Shown piece after piece: positions 42,056-49,238 of a DNA stretch of 64,000 nucleotides; the first letter of the stretch is position 1, and each line of letters begins with the position of its first letter. The position numbers were made by a program, and so were the translations under genes. The notes under the pieces were generated by a model. That model saw nothing but the letters and a program-made list of their open reading frames with translations. It did no database searches and was not told the DNA's origin. This DNA comes from Candidatus Hydrogenedentota bacterium (GTDB lineage Bacteria > Hydrogenedentota > Hydrogenedentia > Hydrogenedentales > JAGMZX01): NCBI GenBank assembly GCA_029556545.1, contig JAKQEQ010000019.1, positions 65,694 to 129,693 of the forward strand. Reading direction: 5' to 3'.

Positions 42056-42685
42056 TCAGTTCAGGAACTGTATCTCGCTCTCGAGCTCCTGCCGTGCAAT
42101 CAGCCCATTGCCCGGTCCGTAGCGCACGGTCGCCTCCAGGCGAATCCGTAATCGCGTTGTGCGGTTGTCGTTTGATGCGGCGTTCTCGAGCAGCTCGAAT
42201 TCCACCGCGCTCAGATTGTTTGCGCCGCCTACCGGCGTCGCGACGTCGCCTATCTGGCGAACGATCCGCCGGGTCAGCATCCCGTCGCTATTCGCGTCCT
42301 CGCCCGGGTCCAGAAGAGCGTTGTCATCCGTGTCTTCATGTTCGAACAGAAACGTGATCGGCCCCGTCCACGTAAAGCCCTGTATGGAGGCGTCCGGAAT
42401 TGGGCGATAGAACCGCACCGAGCGCCCGTCAGGCGCCAAGGAAATGGGCTCGACGCCTTCGGGGTTTATCACGGACTGTGCCTTGGGGGGGGCGTAGGCC
42501 AGTTCGAGGTCCGTGGTGAGCGTGCTCATCACGTCGCGTAATTCCCGCTGCGCCTCGCTTTGCGCCGCGATCAGGGATTGCGACTCGTAAGTCGAACGAA
42601 TGGCGATGAAGCCCAACAACGACACGATGCTGAATACCCCCATCGCTACCATGACCTCGATCAATGTAAAGCCGTGCTTGCGCAT
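42056..42685 (-). CDS. Prepilin-like minor pilin, PilW type
   Basis: A 209-residue protein with a clear class III (type IV prepilin) N-terminus: MRKHGFTLIEVMVAMGVFSIVSLLGFIAIRS, cut by the prepilin peptidase after Gly5 so that Phe6 becomes residue 1 and Glu10 is the conserved +5 Glu. The C-terminal part is beta-rich and contains acidic loops (EHEDTDDNALLDPGEDANSDG) like a Ca2+ site. It lies between PilV-like and PilX-like genes with short gaps (12 and 32 bp), so this is a minor-pilin operon. No signs of a frameshift. Confidence 0.88.
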   Translation of the reverse strand: MRKHGFTLIEVMVAMGVFSIVSLLGFIAIRSTYESQSLIAAQSEAQRELRDVMSTLTTDLELAYAPPKAQSVINPEGVEPISLAPDGRSVRFYRPIPDASIQGFTWTGPITFLFEHEDTDDNALLDPGEDANSDGMLTRRIVRQIGDVATPVGGANNLSAVEFELLENAASNDNRTTRLRIRLEATVRYGPGNGLIARQELESEIQFLN

Positions 42686-42697
42686 AACCGGTCCCTC

Positions 42698-43159
42698 CTA
42701 TTGGTCCGTGAGCAGGGTCGCCAATTGCGCTTGCATCGCCCGCCCGCGACGGTCCAGCCACGTGCCGGTTACCAGCACGCGGATGGGGTTATCGTTCGCG
42801 GCGGCGGGACTGCCCTCGGCGTTGAAACACGCGACCGTCAATCGGTGCTCGCGCAACATCGTGCCCCCCTGCTCCAGCTTCAGAAACGCCGGCCACCCCG
42901 CGCTCTCGTGCTCCGCGACCCAGCCGAGGAGAGATTCGGGGAAGTCCGCCGCGTATTCGTGTCGCTTCTCGCGCAGGACGCCCAGAACCGCCCGACACGA
43001 ATTCAGCGCCTCGATGCGCTGCTTTTGTATGTCTATCGACACATAGAAAGATACGAGCGATTGGGCCGTCACCGCCATCACGCCCGCAAGAACCGCCACT
43101 GCCAGCGTGACCTCCATGAGCGACATGCCCCCCTCTGCTCGCACCCGTTCCAGCGACAT
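42698..43159 (-). CDS. Prepilin-like minor pilin, PilV type
   Basis: A 153-residue protein with the prepilin motif GGMSLMEVTLAVAVLAGVMAVTAQSLVSFYV after a 10-residue charged lead. Cleavage after Gly11 leaves Met1 and Glu5, the required +5 Glu. Met in place of the common Phe is tolerated by prepilin peptidase. The remaining sequence is a short globular head with two Cys. It is the first gene of the operon behind the promoter at 43373-43402. Confidence 0.82.
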   Translation of the reverse strand: MSLERVRAEGGMSLMEVTLAVAVLAGVMAVTAQSLVSFYVSIDIQKQRIEALNSCRAVLGVLREKRHEYAADFPESLLGWVAEHESAGWPAFLKLEQGGTMLREHRLTVACFNAEGSPAAANDNPIRVLVTGTWLDRRGRAMQAQLATLLTDQ

Positions 43160-43372
43160 GGCCTATCCTCCGTTCGATATTGTCGCGAGGCGGACGTCGG
43201 GGAGCCTTTAGCCGCCGCCGCACGTATCAAACCACCTCACGACAAACCTACAACCACTGCACCACACCGCTGCCACACATCTATTGGACCCGCCTACATA
43301 GGCCTCGCCGACTCGTCCCCAGTAGCGCATCACTCGCCAATCACTCAACCCTTGATTCGGGTTCCGTAGCGA
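43160..43372. other. Leader region of the pilus operon, no gene seen
   Basis: About 200 bases between the promoter and the PilV-type start. It is C/A-rich on the plus strand, with no convincing frame or hairpin series. Bases 43403-43519 likewise hold no recognised gene. Confidence 0.55.
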
Positions 43373-43402
43373 ATTATACCCCTAAGACGCCGGATTATGC
43401 AA
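43373..43402 (-). promoter_or_regulatory. Sigma-70 promoter of the prepilin operon
   Basis: On the minus strand TTGCAT, an 18-bp spacer and a perfect TATAAT. The predicted leader to the PilV-type gene is about 205 nt. Confidence 0.6.
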
Positions 43403-43519
43403 GTGCCGCCGCCGCCCGCGGCCGCGTCGCCCGCCACACGGGCTCCCGTCATCGCGCACCCCCGCCCCGCCTCGCCGGGCGCTTCGCCAGGCCGCTATTC
43501 CCGAGCCCCGCCGCCATGC

Positions 43520-44617
43520 TCAGCAACCGACCGTAAAGCTGACATCATGTTCAAGCCGTATCTGTTGCGGAACTGCGGTCGGGTGCTCGATGCGCGCTTC
43601 GAGCAACTGCGCCGCGGTCCGGCCCATTTCGTAGGATCGATGCCGCGCACACAGAAGCGGCACATCCACGCGGTCGGCAAGCCTATTATCATCGACAAGC
43701 GCCACCTCGATGTCGCTCGGGATGCCGTAGCCCAACCGCTCCAATTCCTCGATGAGCACCTCCGCGTGCCGCGCGGACGCGCACAGGATGGCCGTCGGGC
43801 GCTGCCGCAACCCGAGCAACGCGAGTATCTGCATGCGCAGCGGTTCGAGATCGTAGAGCGTTTCCGCCACGAGGAAGTCCGGGTTCAACGCCAAATCACT
43901 CGCAGCCAACCCGCGACGGAATCCCGTAAGCAGGTCCTCGTCTACCGTGCTCTCCGGCGGGAAACCGAGGAAGGCAACATCGTCGTGCCCGCGCCGCAGA
44001 AGCTCCCGTGTCAACGCAAACGCCATCTCGTCGTTCCGCGTTACCACGAAATCGGCATCAAAATGGTGCGCATAGCGGTCCACCAACACCAGCGCCCCGC
44101 CGTTCGCCCGGAAATGGCGCAGGAGGCCGATATTCTTCTCCGTGGCTCCGGTCAGCCAGAGTGCCCATCCATCTATACTCCCGCGACACATGTGCACCAA
44201 ATGCTCGAATTCGTCCAGGCCATCGCCCCAATAAGGGGGCACCAACGCCTGATACCCGGATGCGATGGCTTGATGGATGAATCCCTGCATCAGTTTGTCC
44301 GCATGGTCCGATCCCGCCAGTGCACACACGCTGGCAGCAAGTGTGCCGCGCGAGAACGCCTGTGACTCCCCGCTCCGCGGACGCCGTGCCTTCACGAAGG
44401 ACCCCCGGCCCGCCGTCCGAGAAAGATACCCCTCCATCTCCAGCCCTTGCAAGGCCTTACGTGCCGTGGACCGGCTCACGCCCATCTGCTTCGCGAGTTC
44501 AATTTCCGGCAAGATGCGCGCGCCCACCGGGAGTTCGCCTGTCTCGATACGTTCCTGCAGGGCGCGCTTCAATGACTCATAGAGCGGCAAGTCCGTCGAC
44601 AGTTTCACTGCCTGCAA
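43520..44617 (-). CDS. GntR-type regulator with LacI-like ligand domain (AraR type)
   Basis: A 365-residue transcription factor. The N-terminal GntR winged helix (about 8-72) has LPLYESLKRALQERIETGELPVGARI, ELAKQMGVSRSTARKALQGLEMEGYLSR and GRGSFV. The rest is a LacI/periplasmic-binding-like sensor (about 90-360) with FIHQAIASGYQALV, LLRRGHDDVAFLG and PTAILCASARHAEVLIEEL. This AraR-like layout usually senses a sugar and represses catabolic genes. The TTG start at 44617 is preceded by a GGAG. It is divergent from the histidinol phosphatase; a repeated 12-mer in the gap may be its operator. Confidence 0.88.
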   Translation of the reverse strand: MQAVKLSTDLPLYESLKRALQERIETGELPVGARILPEIELAKQMGVSRSTARKALQGLEMEGYLSRTAGRGSFVKARRPRSGESQAFSRGTLAASVCALAGSDHADKLMQGFIHQAIASGYQALVPPYWGDGLDEFEHLVHMCRGSIDGWALWLTGATEKNIGLLRHFRANGGALVLVDRYAHHFDADFVVTRNDEMAFALTRELLRRGHDDVAFLGFPPESTVDEDLLTGFRRGLAASDLALNPDFLVAETLYDLEPLRMQILALLGLRQRPTAILCASARHAEVLIEELERLGYGIPSDIEVALVDDNRLADRVDVPLLCARHRSYEMGRTAAQLLEARIEHPTAVPQQIRLEHDVSFTVGC

Positions 44618-44686
44618 TTGCTCCGTTCCGGCGGTATAACGCCGTCTTGCATTACGCTTTCACTCCCCCCATAATAGCGTCCACCC

Positions 44687-44783
44687 GCGAGCGATTGTAA
44701 CAAGCGCGCGGTCGCCGATACAACTCAAAAGGCCAACCAATAAGCCAAGAGCGGCGATTTGCGCTGTAATCGCGAGCGGTTGT
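44687..44783. promoter_or_regulatory. Repeated 12-mer, possible operator pair in a divergent gap
   Basis: GCGAGCGATTGT (44687-44698) and GCGAGCGGTTGT (44772-44783) are direct copies with one mismatch, 85 bp apart (about eight helical turns). They lie between the GntR-type gene and the phosphatase gene. A TTACAA / 18 bp / TATTAT minus-strand promoter (44671-44700) overlaps the first copy, which fits autorepression. Confidence 0.4.
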
Positions 44784-44828
44784 CGCAACCTTTTCCCAGT
44801 TCAACGGTACAGGCGCGGGCAAATTCCT

Positions 44829-45728
44829 ATGTCTTCTGATTGTCTCTCCCCGTGGCGGGTCTCGCTTCATGGCGGTCATTCGGGCGAATTCTGCGACCAC
44901 GGCGACGGCACGCTCGAGGACGTCGTTCGCGCCGCAGTCGCGGTGGGATGCCCGGTCTACGGTCTCACCGAACACGCCCCGCGCGTCGAATCGCGATTTC
45001 TCTTTGCCGAGGAACGGGAAATGGGCTGGGACGTGCCGTATCTCGAAGACCTATTCGCGCGGTACGCCCGCCGCATGGACGCGCTCGCCGCGGAATACGC
45101 CGACCGCATCGTGCTGCTCAAGGGTTTTGAGGTCGAGGTGGTGCCGAAAAGCCGATACGTCGAGATAATGACTGGTCTGCGCCGAGAACACAATTTCGAG
45201 TACATCGTCGGCTCGGTGCATTACGTCGATGAGGTCATCATCGACTATACCCAGGCGGAATTTGACCGCGCGGTCGCGCGTTGCGGCGGCCTCGAGGCGC
45301 TCGCCGTGCGCTACTACGAAACAGTCGCCGAGATGGTCGTCGCCCTGCGCCCCGAGATCGTCGGCCATTTCGACCTGGTCCGTAAGCAAGCGCCGGATGA
45401 AGCCTCGGTAAGCACCCCGCGCGTCCGCGTCGCGGCCTGTGCGGCCCTGGACACCGTGCGGGACTGTGGCGGCATACTCGATGTCAACACCTCGGGCTAC
45501 CGGCGCGGCCTCGGGCGTCCATATCCTGCCCCCTGGATCGTCGAGGCCGCCCGCGCGCGCGGCATCCCGTTCGCCTTCGGCGACGACAGCCATCGCCCTT
45601 CCGAGGTAGGCGCGGGCATTAACGACGTCCGGGAGTACCTGCTAAGTCTCGGCGTCACGGAAATCGCCGTTCTTGCGCGGGGTCGGGCGGGTTTGGAACA
45701 CCGTGCCGTCTCCTTGCTTGACGATTAA
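44829..45728 (+). CDS. Histidinol-phosphatase, PHP type (HisJ/HisK family)
   Basis: A 299-residue PHP-domain phosphatase. The metal-binding N-terminus is SLHGGHSGEFCDHG (His14, His17, His24). Further motifs are YGLTEHAPR, LKGFEVEVVP, VGSVHYVDEVIIDYT, VGHFDLVRK and the terminal FGDDSHRPSEVG. All expected His/Asp metal ligands are visible. The enzyme converts histidinol phosphate to histidinol in histidine synthesis. No other his genes lie here. The ATG at 44829 has no strong SD, so the start is moderately certain. Confidence 0.87.
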   Translation: MSSDCLSPWRVSLHGGHSGEFCDHGDGTLEDVVRAAVAVGCPVYGLTEHAPRVESRFLFAEEREMGWDVPYLEDLFARYARRMDALAAEYADRIVLLKGFEVEVVPKSRYVEIMTGLRREHNFEYIVGSVHYVDEVIIDYTQAEFDRAVARCGGLEALAVRYYETVAEMVVALRPEIVGHFDLVRKQAPDEASVSTPRVRVAACAALDTVRDCGGILDVNTSGYRRGLGRPYPAPWIVEAARARGIPFAFGDDSHRPSEVGAGINDVREYLLSLGVTEIAVLARGRAGLEHRAVSLLDD

Positions 45729-45830
45729 GTCTGCGTCGGCTACCATCAGGATCGAGCGTGGGGGAGAGGCGGGCGTCCGCCGTGCCCGGGAGGCGGCGGC
45801 GCGGCATCGCGGGCAATGGGAGGACGCAGC

Positions 45831-45941
45831 ATGGGCAAAGGCTTTTTCGACAGTTGCGACATCAGTGACACGGGCAGTATCTGTTTCTGGCTGTTCCTGC
45901 CCATTGCGTTCGTGGTGTATCTTGTCGAAGCGATTACGTGA
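45831..45941 (+). CDS. Small 36-residue single-pass membrane protein
   Basis: The peptide is 36 residues: a polar N-terminus (MGKGFFDSCDISDTGS) followed by one hydrophobic helix (ICFWLFLPIAFVVYLVEA). GGGAGG lies 7-8 bases before the ATG, good evidence for translation. It lies between the histidinol phosphatase and the RRM gene with no obvious partner. Small one-helix proteins of this kind often regulate membrane complexes; no family is recognised. Confidence 0.55.
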   Translation: MGKGFFDSCDISDTGSICFWLFLPIAFVVYLVEAIT

Positions 45942-45970
45942 CCCCCGGGACGCGCGGATTCTTGGGGTGC

Positions 45971-46001
45971 TTGACGGTTGCTTTACGGAACGAAATATGC
46001 T
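45971..46001 (+). promoter_or_regulatory. Possible promoter of the RRM gene
   Basis: TTGACG (45971-45976), a 19-bp spacer and TATGCT (45996-46001). It would give a leader of about 180 nt before the RRM gene, without a convincing ORF inside it. Confidence 0.4.
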
Positions 46002-46184
46002 AACATTCTGCTGCTAAAGTGAGGAGTGGTGCCAGCGGACGCGTAGGTTTCGTGACGATCGAAGACGGACAGATTGGTTCTAGCCGCGTGTCAGTTCCTG
46101 CCGAATTGATGCAATCCTTCGTTGTTCACTCCCGGATTCCGTACGGGCGCCCACTCGCGGACACACGGAAAGGATCGTCTGGAC

Positions 46185-46457
46185 ATGAACATCTACGTCG
46201 GTAACCTGTCGTACAACACCACGGACGCCTCGCTGCGCCAAGCCTTCGAACAGTTCGGCGCCGTCGACTCGGCCAATGTCGTCATGGACCGCGCCACGAA
46301 CCGTTCGCGCGGCTTTGGCTTCGTCGAGATGTCGGATGACAACGCGGCGCGCGCGGCCATCGAGGCTTTGAACGGCAGTGACCTGGACGGGCGCAGCCTC
46401 CGCGTCAACGAGGCGCGGCCTCGTGAAGACCGCCCGCCGCGGCGGGATTACCGCTAG
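46185..46457 (+). CDS. Small RNA-binding protein with one RRM domain
   Basis: A 90-residue single-RRM protein like cyanobacterial and planctomycete Rbp proteins. RNP2 is IYVGNLSY (residues 3-10) and RNP1 is RGFGFVEM (about 42-49), with the usual aromatic residues. A short Arg/Pro-rich tail (EARPREDRPPRRDYR) follows. Such proteins are often cold-induced RNA chaperones. The long leader upstream could allow leader-based control; this is an inference. Confidence 0.92.
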   Translation: MNIYVGNLSYNTTDASLRQAFEQFGAVDSANVVMDRATNRSRGFGFVEMSDDNAARAAIEALNGSDLDGRSLRVNEARPREDRPPRRDYR

Positions 46458-46559
46458 GCCGGTAGCCGGCGTTCCAACGTCATCGCCAGGTTAGCGGCTG
46501 CGTGACAGCGGCGGGAAGGGTGTTGTCGTGCGCCCGCCCGCCGAAGAGGGGTCGGTTGT

Positions 46560-47423
46560 ATGACATCATCCGCCCAAACCGCCACCTTGCGTCTGAATTG
46601 CAGAGACGCAAAGGGCATTGTCTACAATGTCTCGAAGTTCATCTTCGAGCGCGGCGGCAACATCATCGACGCGCAGCAGCACACCGAGGAACTGCACAAT
46701 CGCTTCTTCATGCGCGTTTACTTCGACCGCGCCTCCATGGCCGTCACCAAGAAGGAACTGCGCGACGACCTCGAAAAACTCGCCGTGGAGTTCGACATGC
46801 AGGCCGAATGGTCGTTTTCCGACGAACGCCGCCGCATGGCCGTCATGGTCTCGAAATACGACCATTGTCTTTACGACCTCCTTCTGCGCCATCAATACGG
46901 CGAAATCAACGCCGACATCGCCCTCATCGTCTCGAATCACCCCGACCTCGAGGACGTGGCCGCCCAGTTTCGCGTGCCCTTCGTCCATGTCCTCGTGGAC
47001 GCCGCCCGCAGGGAGGAAGCCGAAAAGCGCACCCTCGAACTGTTGCGGCAACACTACATCGACTTTGTCGTCCTGGCCCGGTACATGCAGGTCCTGTCGC
47101 CGCTCATGGTCGAATCCTTCCGGAACCGCATCATCAACGTGCACCACGGCTTCCTGCCTGCCTTCAAAGGGGCCAAACCTTATCACCAGGCCTATGAGCG
47201 CGGCGTAAAACTCATCGGCGCCACCAGCCACTACGTTACGGAAGAGCTGGACGCCGGGCCTATCATCGCCCAGGAAACCGTGCCGGTCAAACACACCCAC
47301 AGCGTCGCCGAACTCATCGCCATGGGCCGCGATATCGAGAAAAAAGTCCTTGCTGCCGCCGTAAAGGCCCACGCGGAAGACCGAATCATGGTCTACCACC
47401 GGCGCACCATTGTCTTCGAGTAA
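46560..47423 (+). CDS. purU: Formyltetrahydrofolate deformylase
   Basis: A 287-residue PurU-type enzyme. An N-terminal ACT domain (about 8-85: LRLNCRDAKGIVYNVSKFIFERGGNI) is followed by the formyltransferase fold: VSNHPDLEDVA, then NVHHGFLPAFKGAKPYHQAY and TEELDAGPIIAQE with the catalytic Asn/His/Asp pattern. It releases formate and THF from 10-formyl-THF, balancing one-carbon pools and supplying formate for purine synthesis. The length is normal and the ATG at 46560 fits the family. Confidence 0.93.
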   Translation: MTSSAQTATLRLNCRDAKGIVYNVSKFIFERGGNIIDAQQHTEELHNRFFMRVYFDRASMAVTKKELRDDLEKLAVEFDMQAEWSFSDERRRMAVMVSKYDHCLYDLLLRHQYGEINADIALIVSNHPDLEDVAAQFRVPFVHVLVDAARREEAEKRTLELLRQHYIDFVVLARYMQVLSPLMVESFRNRIINVHHGFLPAFKGAKPYHQAYERGVKLIGATSHYVTEELDAGPIIAQETVPVKHTHSVAELIAMGRDIEKKVLAAAVKAHAEDRIMVYHRRTIVFE

Positions 47424-47444
47424 GGGGGTGCGCTCATTATCGCC

Positions 47445-47473
47445 TTGCGACGAAACGGCTTTCCGAGTATAAT
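47445..47473 (+). promoter_or_regulatory. Consensus sigma-70 promoter of the hemolysin III gene
   Basis: TTGCGA (47445-47450), exactly 17 bp, then TATAAT (47468-47473), 44 bases before the ATG. One of the best promoter matches in the window. Confidence 0.7.
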
Positions 47474-47517
47474 ATTCTTGACAAGAGTAAGACGATAAAT
47501 CGACTAAGGATTCACTC

Positions 47518-48162
47518 ATGGCGGAGCGACGGGAAAAGCATTACACCTTGGCGGAGGAGATCGCCAACGCCGTTACCCACGGCGTCGGCGTGGTGTTTGC
47601 CGTAGTGGCCTTGGTGCTGCTGGTCGTGTACGCCAGTTTCGGCGGGGATGCCTGGCGCATCGTCAGCGCGAGTATCTTCGGCTCCGCGCTGGTTCTGCTC
47701 TATCTCGCCTCGACGCTCTATCACGCGCTGCCCCAGCCGTCCATCAAGCGAATCATGCGCGTTTTCGACCACGGCGCAATCTACGTGCTTATCGCGGGCA
47801 CGTACACGCCCTTCCTGTTGGGCGATATGCGGGGACCCTGGGGGTGGGTGCTCTTCGGTGTGCTGTGGGGCGCCGCTGTGGCCGGGATCATTTTCAAGTT
47901 CTTCTGTATCGGCCGCTTCGATTTCGTTGCCACGCTGCTTTACGTCGCGATGGGGTGGACCGCAATCGTCGCGATCAAGCCCGCCCTCACCATGTTGCCC
48001 CCCGGCGCCCTCGTGCTCCTGCTCATCGGCGGCCTTCTCTATACTTCGGGCGTGGTCTTCTACCTGTGGGATCGGCTTCCCTACAACCACGCCATCTGGC
48101 ACCTCTTCGTGCTCGGCGGCAGCGCGCTTCACTTCGCCGCCGTGCTCGCCTTCGCGGTGTGA
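47518..48162 (+). CDS. Hemolysin III / PAQR family membrane protein
   Basis: A 214-residue protein with seven hydrophobic helices. Family motifs are EEIANAVTHGVGVVFA, STLYHALPQPSIKRIMRVFDHGAIYVLIAGTYTPFLL and the terminal HLFVLGGSALHFAAVL; their Glu, His, Ser and Asp residues form the proposed metal site of PAQR proteins. The family includes YqfA/HlyIII and hydrolase-like membrane sensors; it acts in the inner membrane and its substrate is uncertain. AAGGA lies 7 bases before the ATG. Its 3' end is close to the convergent response-regulator gene. Confidence 0.92.
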   Translation: MAERREKHYTLAEEIANAVTHGVGVVFAVVALVLLVVYASFGGDAWRIVSASIFGSALVLLYLASTLYHALPQPSIKRIMRVFDHGAIYVLIAGTYTPFLLGDMRGPWGWVLFGVLWGAAVAGIIFKFFCIGRFDFVATLLYVAMGWTAIVAIKPALTMLPPGALVLLLIGGLLYTSGVVFYLWDRLPYNHAIWHLFVLGGSALHFAAVLAFAV

Positions 48163-48165
48163 CCG

Positions 48166-49101
48166 CTACCGATCGCTGCGGCGCCGATCCACGAATACGA
48201 CGCTCTGGCTGCCCTTCGGCTGCGCCATCTGGCGAACCTGCGCAAGGACCTCGAACATCTTCTTGGCGCTCTTGAATTGCCGGTACTGCGTGTGGGCGAC
48301 CCCGATCGAGAGGCACATGATCGGGCACCGCACCTCCTGGCCGCGCCGATCCAGCGCGGTGAGATAGCCTTGGTCCAGTTCCTGCCGCGAATACAACTCC
48401 GCGACGCGCTGCGAGAAATTCGCGATCAGCGTCGAGCAGAAACGCTCGTAGTCCTCCAACTGCGTCAGCACCACGAAGTGCTCGCCGCCCATGTGCGCCA
48501 GAAAGCTTTCATAGATGCCCATCTGCCGCGTCAGGTTCACGAGCAGCTTGGACATGAACTCGAGGCCGACCCGCTGCCCTTCCTGCCCCCGCGACGCGCA
48601 GTACCCCTTGAATCCCACCATGTCAATATAGATTGCCGCAATCGCCGCGCCTCGCGCCAGCCGGTGGTTGATCTCACGCTTAATCGCATCGGTGCCGGGA
48701 AGATTGGTGATGCGGTTGCGGCTCTCAATGGCCTGAAGCAGCGCGTTCAGCGACGCTATCTTGTCCATCAGGCGGTCGAGCTTGAACGGTTTTGCGAGGT
48801 AATCGTCCGCGCCCTGCTCCAATCCGTGCAACACCTCCGGCTCCTCCCCGAGCGCGGTCAGGATCATGATCGCCATGCGATACAACTCCGGGTCCTTGCG
48901 CAGTCGGCGGCAAATCTGGTACCCCGTAATCCCCGGCAGCATGATGTCGAGTATCGCGATGTCCGGCTTCACCTGCTTGGCGAGTTCGAAGGCCCCTTCC
49001 CCCGTGTTGATGACGTGAGTGGTATGCCCCTCGGCGTTCAACTTCGTCTTGATTAGGTCGGCAAGGTCGATATCGTCATCGACCAGCAATATCTTGCTCA
49101 T
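48166..49101 (-). CDS. Response regulator with degenerate GGDEF output domain
   Basis: A 311-residue PleD-like protein. The receiver (1-120) has acidic residues DDD (8-10), the phosphoacceptor Asp52 in ILDIMLPG and Lys in LAKPFK. The C-terminal part (about 145-305) follows the GGDEF fold (NRITNLPGTDAIKREINHRL, AIYIDMVGFKGY) but the active-site loop reads MGGEHFVVL instead of GGDEF, with Glu-His replacing Asp-Glu. It is probably not an active diguanylate cyclase and may instead sense GTP or c-di-GMP or bind partners. No kinase gene is adjacent. The ATG at 49101 matches the receiver start. Confidence 0.88.
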   Translation of the reverse strand: MSKILLVDDDIDLADLIKTKLNAEGHTTHVINTGEGAFELAKQVKPDIAILDIMLPGITGYQICRRLRKDPELYRMAIMILTALGEEPEVLHGLEQGADDYLAKPFKLDRLMDKIASLNALLQAIESRNRITNLPGTDAIKREINHRLARGAAIAAIYIDMVGFKGYCASRGQEGQRVGLEFMSKLLVNLTRQMGIYESFLAHMGGEHFVVLTQLEDYERFCSTLIANFSQRVAELYSRQELDQGYLTALDRRGQEVRCPIMCLSIGVAHTQYRQFKSAKKMFEVLAQVRQMAQPKGSQSVVFVDRRRSDR

Positions 49102-49238
49102 CCCCGCTACCTCACGGATTAGCGCTGTTCCCTGCGGCGCGACATTCGCGCCGTCAAGCGATTATAGCCGTCCGTCCCTCAGTTCCTCAAACGGCGCGTT
49201 GCGGTGGCATAATAACGCCGCGTATTACGGGAGTCGTC

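Noticed and set aside
46019-46204. 61-codon GTG-start frame in the RRM leader
   Set aside because: No SD and no family resemblance; more likely leader RNA.
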